NCBI GenBank assembly: GCA_963682025.1 | Contig: OY821517.1 | Span: forward strand, 107,994,972 to 108,058,971 | DNA from: Cordilura impudica | Lineage: Eukaryota; Arthropoda; Insecta; Diptera; Scathophagidae | Reading direction: 5' to 3' | Length of the DNA: 64,000 nt | Program-made: the position numbers and the translations under genes | Shown here: positions 10,930 through 20,934 of the stretch, in pieces | Layout: each line of letters begins with the position of its first letter | How positions within the stretch are numbered: the stretch's first letter is position 1 | Notes under the pieces: generated by a model | Database searches by the model: none | What the model was told of the DNA's origin: nothing | What the model saw: only the letters and a program-made list of their open reading frames with translations

Positions 10930-11208
10930 GTTAAAAATGTAAATAAAATCAAAATCAATATAAGGAAACCACTTGGCTGTTAGCAATTTTGCTGTGATCT
11001 TAAAATTTTTTTTTTAAATACAGTTTTTAAAGCAAAAAAAGCTTAAAAATTGGTTGCGGCTATAGTATTGCACAATAGTGTATTCATAGACTCGCTTGCT
11101 ATTCGCTGGTTCGGATAATGTGCAGAGCTCTGCATATACATACGTATGATTAATTGTAACTTATACGTCTACGTTTTAATTTTGGTTTATTAAAAAAATC
11201 GACAACTA
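10930..11208. other. AT-rich stretch, nothing recognised
   Basis: No gene, repeat match or regulatory motif recognised between the Tc1-like fragment and the hairpin element. Confidence 0.5.
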
Positions 11209-11328
11209 ATACCCTGTTTCCATAAAACAATTCGTCACAGACGAACGAAAATTTGTGTGTATTTTGTTTTTGTTCTTCATACAAATTTTCTTTCGTCTGA
11301 GACGAATTGTTTTATGGAAACAGGGTAT
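11209..11328. mobile_element. 120-bp hairpin MITE
   Basis: ATACCCTGTTTCCATAAAAC at the left is the exact inverse complement of the right end, and pairing continues inward through CAATTCGTC, CAGACGAA and AAATTTG with only one or two bulges. The arms are about 50 bp and the loop about 18 bases (TATTTTGTTTTTGTTC). Flanks are A/T only, so a TA duplication is possible but not provable. Confidence 0.8.
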
Positions 11329-12329
11329 AAATGTCGTTGAGCAATATGGTTTAATTTTGCCCCTCTTGCAAGCCCATTCGATTTCTTAACTAACTCTTTC
11401 TCATGTTGCCAGATCGTTAGAGTCTAAAGTTTGGCGAGGAATATAAAATCGCTTATATGAAGAAAACTAAGCGCAGTGGAGCAGAATGCTTGAAAAAGTG
11501 TCTTTGATAAAAAAAAAAATCATTTGCTAAAAAGGGCATTTTCTAAAAAAGTCTTTTCATAAAGTTAAAATACACTTGAGTTTGTTAGAGAAAAAAAATC
11601 ATACGATCTGGATTGAACTGCCCATGCTTATTTTGTTACTAAACAACTTGTGGCATTTACGCGTTTACTGGAATGCGTCAAATTGCAGTTTTGAGTTATA
11701 ACTCTATAATAGGCATTATGTTGTGATGGTGGAGGAACTTTAGAGTGAGAAAGATGTGATCGAACTTATAGTAGTTAAGGCTAGCAAAGAAAACTATTAC
11801 TACGAATATGTAATTCAACTTTATTTAGGGGGGTAAGGTTTTTAGGTTGAAAACAAGGCATATTTTCATAACTTTTTTTTCATATTAAAATAATGCAGGA
11901 TTAATTATTGCACATACATGTTATAGTGTAACATTGAGAGTATCTTCAAAAAAATTTTCAATTAAATATATTAAGGGGCGCCATGAAAAAATTTTTTTTT
12001 TGGGTGAACATCATAACTCGTTACCGGATCATGTGAAATAAACAAAATCGAAATGCATTTAATAGGTGATATGTTTTCCGATGTAATCAAGAAGATTTTT
12101 TCTAATCTTTTTTTTTATTTTTGTGAAAACTCTGATTTTTGCTATAAATTTCGGTAAATGTTGTATTAAAAAATAGGAAAAATTAAAAAAAAAATAATGT
12201 GAGTCCGATCACAGGGGAGTTGTGCAAACAGATGGTAATTAAAGATTTTTTATGGCATTTTTTTAAACTCATATAGAATGCGTCATCTATGTATCACTTC
12301 TAGCAAACAACTGCAAGGGCTCTGCTGAT
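11329..12329. other. AT-rich stretch, nothing recognised
   Basis: No long open frame and no match to the other repeat families in this window. Several A- or T-homopolymer runs of 9 or more. Confidence 0.5.
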
Positions 12330-12870
12330 ATAAAAATATTTACTATTATTATTTATTATTTTTACTGGCTAATTTTTCATTTTAAATTTTTCGTTTCATT
12401 TTTTTTTTTTTCACAAAATTTTTTATTTTTCATTTTAAATTTTTTATTTTTGATTTTTCATTTTTCAATTTTATTTTGCATTTTAAATTTTTAATTTTTC
12501 ATTTAAAATTTTTTAATATTCTTTTTTTTGTTTTTCATATTTTATTTTTCATTTTTAATCCTTAATTTTTAATTTTGACTTTCTTATTTTTTATTTTTAA
12601 TTTTTTATTTTTAATTTTTTTATTTTTCATTTTTCAGTTTTCATATTTAATTTTTTATTTTTCATTTTTCATTTTCCATTTTTAGTTTTTAATTTTTCAT
12701 TTTTAATTTTATTTTTCGTTTATTATCTATCATTTTTAATTTTTAATTTTTCAGTTTTTATTTTTAATATTTAATTTTTTATTTTTAATTTTTAATTTTT
12801 TATTTTTCATTTTTTAAAATTTTTCATTTTCCATTTTTTAATTTTTATTTCTCTTAACATTTTTATAACG
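12330..12870. repeat. Long T-rich simple-sequence tract
   Basis: Over 500 bases are variants of TTTTTAATTTTTCATTTTT, with irregular spacing of TTTAA/TTCAT words about every 6 to 8 bases. It ends where ordinary sequence returns at about 12850. Confidence 0.9.
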
Positions 12871-13735
12871 CTGTTCCCTGTCTCAGTTTATCTCCAAACA
12901 CTTCCAACTGAAGTCGTGCTTCCATTTTATCTCCAAACACTTCCTAATCTTTTCACCAATACAATCGTTCCTCACACCGTTTTTGTCTTACTCTGTTTTT
13001 GTGATTGTTTTGTAAAGAAGATTTTTACCCCTTGAGCGCACAGATGCTTACATATCAAAAAGAAAAAATCTTCCTGATTACCTGACGATTTATGTCTAGA
13101 ATAGAATAGCTTATCACTAAATGTCAAAAGGATTATCGGTCAAGTAGATTTTGAGTTATCATGTTCACGGACTTCAAAGGTGTTTAACATATATGATATA
13201 CATGTCGCTTGAAACGCTGTATCTTCGTTAGTTTTGCTCCGATTTACTTGAAAATACCAAAAAAGGAAAACCTTACCTCCCAACCACTTAAATAAGAAAT
13301 TTAATTGGTATTTATTTCTTAAATATACAAATCCTTTTTCGCAGTTTATTAACGTTGGAATGCACCTATGGTATAAATAACGATTTAGGTGGGAATTGCC
13401 GTCATTCACATGTCCTTAAAAAAACTAATGACGGGAATTCCCGCTAATTTTCAAATCGATTTTTTCAACCGTCAAAACTGATTTTTTTTTATTATTGTAC
13501 ATAATTAATGTTGCCTGTAGTGCTAAAATATTAACAGTAACAAAAACACCAATTTTACAAATTCCAATAAGAACAATTGCCATTTACAATCAACGTAAAA
13601 TTTTTTCTTTTTTATGTAGAAACGCCTTCAATAAAACGAATTGCGGGAATTCCCGCGTTAATCTCATAAGAAATACATGTACGTAAAATTAATTGATTTT
13701 ATGAGTGCGATCAGTTTTAATTTACGTTTAAAAAG

Positions 13736-13808
13736 TATAAAAGCAGTTTTGTAAAGTATTTTGTGCGACCAGTTTTATAAGCTAATTAACGTTTAAAAAA
13801 TATAAAAG
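13736..13808 (+). promoter_or_regulatory. Duplicated TATA-box leader upstream of the PB1 transposase
   Basis: A segment of about 38 bases is present twice (around 13728-13765 and 13793-13830). Each copy has TATAAAAG (13736-13743 and 13801-13808) followed by CAGTTT.GTAAAGTATTT. The second lies 37 bases before the start codon, so the duplication may have created tandem core promoters. This is inferred from sequence only. Confidence 0.5.
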
Positions 13809-14367
13809 CAGTTTCGTAAAGTATTTTTAAATAAAATATGGCAAACAAAAATTTGCAAAAAATGGTCGACGAAATATTAGGAAGTTCAGAAGACGAAAAA
13901 TCATCAGATGGAAGAGAATTCGCAGGATATTCCAGTTGTGACGATGATAGCGATGTTGGTAGTGAATTCGATGAATCTACTCAGGAAGATTTAGGTCAGG
14001 AGGAAGATGGTGCATGTACTTCCGATATTGAAAGTAATCGTGAGTGTAATACTGAGTGTGATCAAATTTGGCACGAGAATATAAAGCCAATACCATCTTT
14101 TACATTCAATGAATCTTGGGGCATCCATGGCGAAATAAATAGTGACTTATCTCCACTAATAATATTTCAAACATTTTTTAACGAAGACGTGATTAATTTA
14201 TTGGTTTCTTCGAGTAATGCTTATGCAAAAAATTTGGAGAATAATGACCCCAAATGATCGACAAGGAAGCGACCTAAAATAATTTTTCCTGAAACATCAT
14301 GGACAGAGTTGTATCTTCTGAAATTAATACAAAGTAAAGCTGTATGGTACGAAAACTGAAAACTAAC

Positions 14368-14715
14368 CACACTGCTCGTAGGCCTGACTTTAGGTGAGTG
14401 TGTTAAAGCGCTGACCATAAAGTGCAAATACGAGTGTATGTGAAGGTTCATGGTTCAAAACCTCACGGCCGCCCTTAGTAGAAAAAATTTTCATATAGAA
14501 ACAATCTATTCAATTAAAACATAACAATTATCACAATGTTCAATAAATCGCTGATGAAGGCTGAAATGCCAGAAACCGGTCCGATTAAGAATACAGTGCA
14601 GTTATGAATTTTTGAAATATATCCTTTCTTCTACTTTACCACGCACCGTTTAAACAAAATTAAAAATTGCATATTAATTACAGTAGTAATTGCAATATGT
14701 CTGAAAAATGACGAT
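14368..14715 (+). mobile_element. tRNA-derived SINE, copy 1
   Basis: The element lies between two copies of the 9-base site AAAACTAAC (14359-14367 and 14716-14724). Its head has a tRNA-type A box (TAGGTGAGTGTGTTAAAGCG at 14391-14410) and a B box (GGTTCAAAACC at 14452-14462) followed by CTCACGGCCGCC, resembling a Leu/Ser-type tRNA. The body of about 250 bp after it is unrelated to tRNA. It interrupts the PB1 transposase frame. Confidence 0.7.
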
Positions 14716-14914
14716 AAAACTAACAAACAAAAAAAAAAATAAATTTTTTTCTTCGCTTCAAAGCGTCATCTCAAATATATGTAAAAGTGCATATGTAGTT
14801 ATGTACAAAAACCGTACATCACATATGACAACTCTTACGAAAACTGAGAATAGTGGAAATTAGAAGTATAAATGCAAAAAATATTCAAAATTCAAAAATA
14901 ACGATTGTTTGTTT

Positions 14915-15346
14915 GGACAGAGTTGTATCTTCTGAAATTAATACAAAGTAAAGCTGTATGGTACGAAAACTGAAAACTAACCACACTGCTCGTAGGCCTG
15001 ACTTTAGGTGAGTGTGTTAAAGCGCTGACCAAAAAGTGCAAGTACGAGTGTATGTGAAGGTTCATGGTTCAAAACCTCACGGCCGCCCTTAGTAGAAAAA
15101 ATTTTCATATAGAAACAATCTATTCAATTAAAACATAACAATTATCACAATGTTCAATAAATCGCTGATGAAGGCTGAAATGCCAGAAACCGGTCCGATT
15201 AAGAATACAGTGCAGTTATGAATTTTTGAAATATATGCTTTCTTCTTCTTTACCACGCACCATTTAAACAAAATTAAAAATTGCATATTAATTACAGTAG
15301 TAATTGCAATATGTCTGAAAATTGACGATAAAACTAACAAACAAAA
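14915..15346 (+). repeat. Second copy of the SINE plus flanking transposase sequence
   Basis: Bases 14301-14736 recur here almost unchanged, beginning at GGACAGAGTTGTATCTTCTG. The copy includes transposase codons, the 9-base site and the whole SINE. About 178 bases of unrelated sequence (14737-14914) separate the two. After the second copy the transposase frame resumes at once, so this copy marks the original junction and the first is the added one, or the reverse. Confidence 0.85.
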
Positions 15347-16299
15347 AATCAAAAGATGAAATTCTTAAATTTCTGGGCTTATTCTTACTGCAAGGTCAGA
15401 ACAAAAAACCATCCATTAATCATATGTTTTCAAACAATATGTCTGGAAGACGTTTCCAGCAAATTCTGAGATGCTTCAGTTGCCATGCGTCATATGAACA
15501 AGATAGCCACTCAGGAAAGCTGGAAAGATAATACCACTACCTCAATTGGTTTTAAAAAATTTCGAAAACACCTTTACATCTGGTAAAGACTTATCTTTAG
15601 ATGAGTCTCTAATGCTCTTTAGAGGAAGATTATCCTTTAGACAATATAACAAATGAAAGCGGGCTATGTACGGCATAAAATTTAACGAACTTACTATGAA
15701 AGACGGCTACATTTTAAATGTAAAAATATATGCAGGAAAAGATACTGAAGAGCCCCCGGGATCAAAAACAAAAGCTATAGTTTTAAAACTAATGAATCCG
15801 TACCTCAACCGTGGCCACCATTTATTCATGGATAACTATTACAACAGTGTTGATTTGTCCCTAACGCTACTTAACTACAATACTCACTCCACTGGTACTT
15901 TACTTTCCAATCGTAAACCGAGTCCTAAATGTATAATTGGTAAAAAAAAAACTGGCAAAAGGTGAAATGATTTGGCGAAGAACAGGAAATGTTTATAATG
16001 AGAACATGGCAGGGGTTGATCGAGCCGACAAATTATTGTCATATTATTCCAGTCCCAGAAAAACCAAAAGATGGTATAAAAAGGTCTTATTTCATATCCT
16101 GGACATGGTTGTGTGGAACTTATATTTTATTTATAAAAAATTTCGACCAAAAAACTCCTTTTTAAACTTTCGAGATGATTTGATATTAAGTTTGATTAAT
16201 TTACAAGCAAATGTAGCTGAAGGCAAGGATCTTGTTAATTTCGTAACAGCTAGCGGACGTCAAACAAATATACAAAACGAATCCTGTTCTATTATATGA

Positions 16300-18182
16300 G
16301 TATTCATCACTTACCGAAAAAATTCCTTTCCCTCCAAAATATAAGGGTTCAACTATAAAAAAAAAGTTATCAGGAGAGATGCAAGCATTGTCTTAAAAAT
16401 GGAACCAGAAAAGAAACAAGCTTTTAACGCAAAAATTGTTTTGATAAGCCTGACTATGCCCCGATGGTTGTTTTGAAAGTTATCATTTAAAATAAAAAGT
16501 AGTAATGTATAAATTTATGTTTTATAATAGATATTAATAAATATATTAAATAATATCTTGTTTATTTCCCCAATATTAATAACGGCATGTCCCGCAATTA
16601 TATTCTGAGAACCAAATATACTCTTAAAAAAATAAATGCGGGAATATCCGTCATTAGGGAATTACCGCCATTTGTACAGCACAGCTAAATTAATTATCAA
16701 AAAATTAAATGCGGAAATTCCCGTCGAGTCTGGAATTCCCGTCATTTGTTCGACACAACTAAAAAAATGGTGCAATGATATAAAGCGGAAATTTCAGTAC
16801 TTAATTTATATATGAAAAAATTAAGTGATTCTTTAGCAGGCACCAGCCAAATTTAAGTGAAGCTAATGTGTTAATATCTGTATTATTACGATCAAGTATT
16901 AATAAGTTCTTTATATAAAATTTTTTTTTATTAAATTTTATATAATGATAATTGGTTTAAAATAATTTTCATATTCTAAAGTGGTACAGTCAGAACTACT
17001 CGTTAATCAAACTAGAGCTACTCAAGCTGCTCGTGCTGCTCGATTAGAAAATGAGCTGTTATAGCCGTACGAGTAGCCCAAGTATTACAAACTAAAATTA
17101 TTCATTTTTAAGAGCATGAAAAAAAGAAACGTAAGTTTTAATGTATCAAATGTATACTCTTTGGAATTGTACAATTACCATGAGTATAATATTTAAATTC
17201 CAGTTGAATTGGACTGTTCTGCTGGAGAAAACTCGACCACTTTCAACTGCTTCTTAAAAAATATCCACCACATTACTCTAAAATGTATGTAAATATATTT
17301 CCATAAAAGCTTGATCTTTATTTAAAAAAAAAAAATTTTTTTTAAGAACACTTGGAAAAAACTGAAATTCGAGTGCAAATTATAGGAAATTTAATTTTTT
17401 TCATTTAATAAATAATTTTGTAAGAGCCTAAAGATATCACAATCAATTTTAGCAAATGCACAATTCAGCACCTTTAAAAAAAATTCATTAAATTTCATTA
17501 TAAATATTTGTTGAACACCCAGAAATTATATAAATAAGTTGGTAAGTAAATAATTCTAAAGGAGTCTAAAGGTATGCTAATCAATTTTGGGCAATTCATA
17601 ATTTAACACAGGTCTTCTGATATTTATAATAAACACACACACACACTATGTGCTTTAATATGGATTAGTAGCAACTTTAAATGAGCATTACTCCAAAAAA
17701 AAAAAAAAAAATATAAATAAAAATGTTCCAAAAAATGCATGACCACTTTTCACACAAATGTATGAAAATATACACGACAGTGAAATTTGGAATCGCTTAA
17801 CAAAAAAATAATTAAGGTACAAAATTATACTTTTAAAAGTTAAATAGGAAGACCAAATCTAGGACTACCACTCGAAAAAGATCAGACACTTTCTATACAA
17901 AAGTATGAAAATTTGGTCATATTTCAAATTTGATGTAAATTTTTCTTCATGACTGGTTTAATATTTTTATTTTTGAAGTGTTAGATTTCAAAATATTATG
18001 TCTTTAATATTTAAAAGTATTCCAAGAAAAATTGTTAAGATGGCAAACTACTAGTCGATGACGATCAACCACTTCCAAATCATTTAACCAAAATATTGGG
18101 AGTGGACAAACAACTAATCGAAAAAAATCAGACACTTTATATACAAAGGTATGAAATTGTGCACTCTATGAATTTATATTAA
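16300..18182. other. AT-rich DNA with ATTCGAG-family pieces
   Basis: No gene. Two diverged direct copies of the ATTCGAG family occur (about 17365-17480 and 17540-17620; shared ATTCGAGTGCAAATTATAGG, GTAAG.AG.CTAAAG.TA and CTAATCAATTTT). A short (CA)n tract is at 17634-17647. Near 17000 the words CTACTCG and GCTGCTCG recur irregularly. Bases 16633-16800 belong to the PB1 subterminal region. Confidence 0.5.
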
Positions 18183-18326
18183 CTGACTTCATAAATGCAG
18201 TTTGCAATGCAACACTGCAATGCGTAGTGTTCATAACCACATTAGACTTAGTTTTGACAATGTTGCAAGTTCATTATTGCTTGGCTATGCTTTTCAATGC
18301 ACAACATCTGTCAAATTTGTGCATTG

Positions 18327-19132
18327 TTTTTATACCCTATACCACTATGTGGTTTGGGTATAATGACTGTGCTGCTGTTTGTATCAACCAAAAATATTTG
18401 ACCTACCCCCATCTTTAATTATACCGATCGAATCAGAATCACTATCTGATTCGATTTAACGATGTCCGTCCGTCCGTCCGTCCGTCCGTCTGTGTGTCCA
18501 TGTAAAGCTTGTAATCAAACTGCAGGTCGCAAATATGAATATATTTTGATGAACTTTGGTATTTAATCTTTCATCGGCCACGGGATGAACGCTCTTGAAA
18601 CTGGTGAGAATCGGTCCATGTTCAGACCTAGCCCCCATACAAATGACTCCTATGAAATCGACATGAATTGCCATAAGATCGAAATTGTCATATAGATCTT
18701 ACTCGAATTGGGTTTGTATGCGTTTATTACACTCATTAGTGAGAAGTCCAAAAATTATCCCTATTGGACAACTCTTAGTCATAGGCCCCATATAGAGCTG
18801 CTTCCCGATCTTCACTTATATCTATCAAAAAACAAAAATATTGCTCTGATTCTTCTCAAATTTTGTTTGTATATATTTTTGCAAAATACAAGAGACTTTA
18901 CCAAACATGGTCATGATCGGTCCATTTTTGGGCCTAGTCCCCATATAGATATGGCATCCGATATGAACTTTTTCTTATCTGCAGCCGAAAAAAATAATAA
19001 AAATCCCACTCAAATTTCGTTTATGCTTATTTTCTATATCCAGTTAGTTGGGCCTGAGAGATAGGGTCTCTAAACGCATGGTATAGGGTATCGTATAGTC
19101 GGTCTTGACCGACTATAATTTTCTTACTTGTT
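18327..19132 (-). mobile_element. DR copy C
   Basis: This is a full-length inverted copy. It starts with the stem-loop end TATACCCTATACCACTATGT and finishes ...TTTTCTTACTTGTT. The (GTCC)n tract is near 18463-18490. It is inserted near the left TIR of the Harbinger element. The frame at 18708-19064 is a repeat-family artefact. Confidence 0.85.
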
Positions 19133-19714
19133 ATTTCTGATTCTTTGGTGCTTATATTTATTTTTACCTTTTTCTTGGCGGTAAACCTAAAAGTACTTCA
19201 AATATTTAAATTTGTGAGAAAAATGTCAGATTTATGGTGAGTTAAATTTTTTTTATTTAAAATTTACAATTTTACGATTGTATGTGATTTTTTGATTATT
19301 TATTCATAGTGAAATAAAGTAGAGCCACGAAAGGAGGTTGATTGATCTACGGATCATGAATTAAAATAAATATCCTGAAAATTGTGCAGTGTGCACAAAC
19401 GAAACGCACTCGATGAAGGTTTTTGACGAAAGATAATACAAAGCGATTTATTAATTTCAGTTTCTCTCTCTTTTACTACAGACAATGAGTACTAAAAAAG
19501 TTAAAGGTATATAAGCTGGGTGAAGAGCTGTTAAAATAAAAGGAATTAGCAAAACATTAGTTCATTTTAGGTCTATGCAAAAAGTTAGTATATTAAGATA
19601 AAGATTTTATGATGCAATGTTTTAAAAAGAAAATTTTTAAAAGGAAAACTGTAATTATGTGACTCGATACAAAACAAAAATTTTATAAATTGAAATGTGC
19701 TCGAACGGAGGTAT

Positions 19715-19960
19715 TTACGGATAGAAGTTCTTTTGAGGCATGAGCCAGTTTTCAGCTGCAGTTTTTCGAAATTTGATAACATAACCCTTTAAGCGGCGAA
19801 TTTTTTTAATGATTTTAACAAACACCTTATTGGCGAGACCAATTGTCACGCCAAAGCTATCGCCGAAATCTCTGAAAGAACAATTATTGCTAATTTTCCA
19901 AATTGTAATTTCTAATACTTTTTGTAACGTCACTCCAATACGTCCAATTGTACATGAATG
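19715..19960 (-). pseudogene. HARBI1-like transposase N-terminal fragment
   Basis: Minus-strand frame reads CSFRDFGDSFGVTIGLANKV followed by FVKIIKKIRRLKGYVIKF. The order S-F-R-x-F-G-D-x-F-G-V and the following V-x-x-I-x-x-L-x-x-Y-V-I-x-F fits the helix-turn-helix-like segment that precedes the DDE nuclease of PIF/Harbinger proteins. Stops follow before the G-C-V-D-G-T-H catalytic block would be reached. The flanking 38-bp TIRs support the family. Confidence 0.6.
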
Positions 19961-20861
19961 TCACCATATTTTAATCGCAAAATGTAACTTTTTAAAATTG
20001 AAAGTATTAATTAGTTTTATCAAATTATAACATTTAGTAATAAATACCTGAAATGTACTTTTTTTTCATTCGAAAATGAGAACAAAACACATCGTCTTGC
20101 ATGCTTGCGATAATTTTAAAAAATCTAAATATTTGAAATTTTTCTCCTTGAATTTTAGCTAATTAATAATGCTATACGACGACGCTTTCTTTTGTTTACA
20201 ATATTTTTTTATCAAAGTGCTGCTTGAATTTCAAAAATTTTTTCCTATCATTCATTTTATATAATTGAATTTTACAAAAAGTTAATTACAGAAAGAGCCA
20301 CAATCTAATCTGTGCGAGGAAAAAACTTTTGCGCGTTCATATATGTATTAAAATATCATCTAATTATTTCACAAAGCAATACTACCATAAAACATTGCTT
20401 TCCCTTGTAAATGAATTTTTTTGCAATGTTGCATTGCAGACTGCATTTATGAAGTCAGCCATTCATTAAGGGAAGTAATATCAATGCCTTACACAATATA
20501 TGTGTTACCCGTTACGAAGTTTCAAAGCAGTATCCGTATAAGTTTAATAATTTATTTTTTTTAATATGCGATTTCTATTTAGGATATTATTTTAAACTCT
20601 ACTTAGAGGTCTCTTTGAGAAAATGTAGTTCTGACATAACACGCGTAGTTGTTATAAATATATCAACCGATAAAATGTTTTTTTATTTACTCGTTCACCT
20701 TAAGTAGCACATTTACATCTAGAGCAGCTCGAGATTCGAGGCGATCGAGTCCTCTAGCTTGCCCGTAGAACTAGTACAGATCTCGCTTAGAGCCGAAGTT
20801 CGAAAAACACATAATCCATTCCAGGTTTCTTTTATTAGTTTATGTTAGCATAACCCAGTAT

Positions 20862-20934
20862 TCGAAATTCGAGTGCAAATTCTAGGACATTTTATCTTTT
20901 CTTTCAATTTTGTTCTTTCAATGACATTCAGGAG
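20862..20934 (+). repeat. ATTCGAG-family repeat, left half
   Basis: AAATTCGAGTGCAAATTCTA and the following ATTTTATCTTTTCTTTCA match the first part of the family. The sequence stops where the fold-back element begins; its continuation lies at 23850-23925. Confidence 0.55.

Larger units (their letters stand above)
13838..16299 (+). pseudogene. piggyBac-like transposase, SINE-interrupted
   Basis: The start at 13838 opens a 139-codon frame with the acidic N-terminus typical of piggyBac proteins (MANKNLQKMVDEIL, then runs of D/E/S). A TGA at 14255-14257 ends it, but the same frame continues as PETSWTELYLLKLIQSKAVW until a SINE enters at 14368. After the insertion block the protein resumes (KDEILKFLGLFLLQ at about 15350). 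Catalytic regions follow in order: DESLMLFRGRLSFRQYN (first D, about 15600), MDNYYNS (second D, about 15826) and AGVDRADKLL (third and fourth D, about 16008), each in frames joined by shifts. No C-terminal cysteine-rich domain is seen. Cut-and-paste transposition at TTAA is the known family role; this copy is dead. Confidence 0.8.
13390..16800 (+). mobile_element. piggyBac-like element PB1 with palindromic subterminal repeats
   Basis: A broken piggyBac-family transposase (13838-16299) is bracketed by short palindromes of the type GCGGGAATTCCCGC. On the left they lie near 13388, 13428 and 13640; on the right near 16633, 16655, 16703, 16727 and 16783. Some are imperfect (GGGAATTGCC, GGAATTCCCGTC). 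Exact TTAA-flanked ends could not be fixed, although TTAA occurs at 13416 and 16801. Confidence 0.6.
18183..20458 (-). mobile_element. PIF/Harbinger element with 38-bp TIRs
   Basis: The left end CTGACTTCATAAATGCAGTT... (18183-18220) is matched in inverse complement by the right end (20421-20458) at about 36 of 38 bases. The inside carries a minus-strand HARBI1-type fragment (19715-19960) and DR copy C. The word TGCAATG is repeated inside both termini. A target duplication is not clear. Without DR copy C the element would be about 1.47 kb, so it is internally deleted. Confidence 0.75.

Noticed and set aside
14381..14472. A functional tRNA gene
   Set aside because: A and B boxes are present, but the acceptor and anticodon stems do not pair properly and the sequence is part of a longer SINE with flanking duplications.
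16975..20650. Outer inverted repeat (CAGAACTAC near 17 kb and GTAGTTCTGACA near 20.6 kb) enclosing the Harbinger element
   Set aside because: The match is about 9 bases and could be chance; no extension found.
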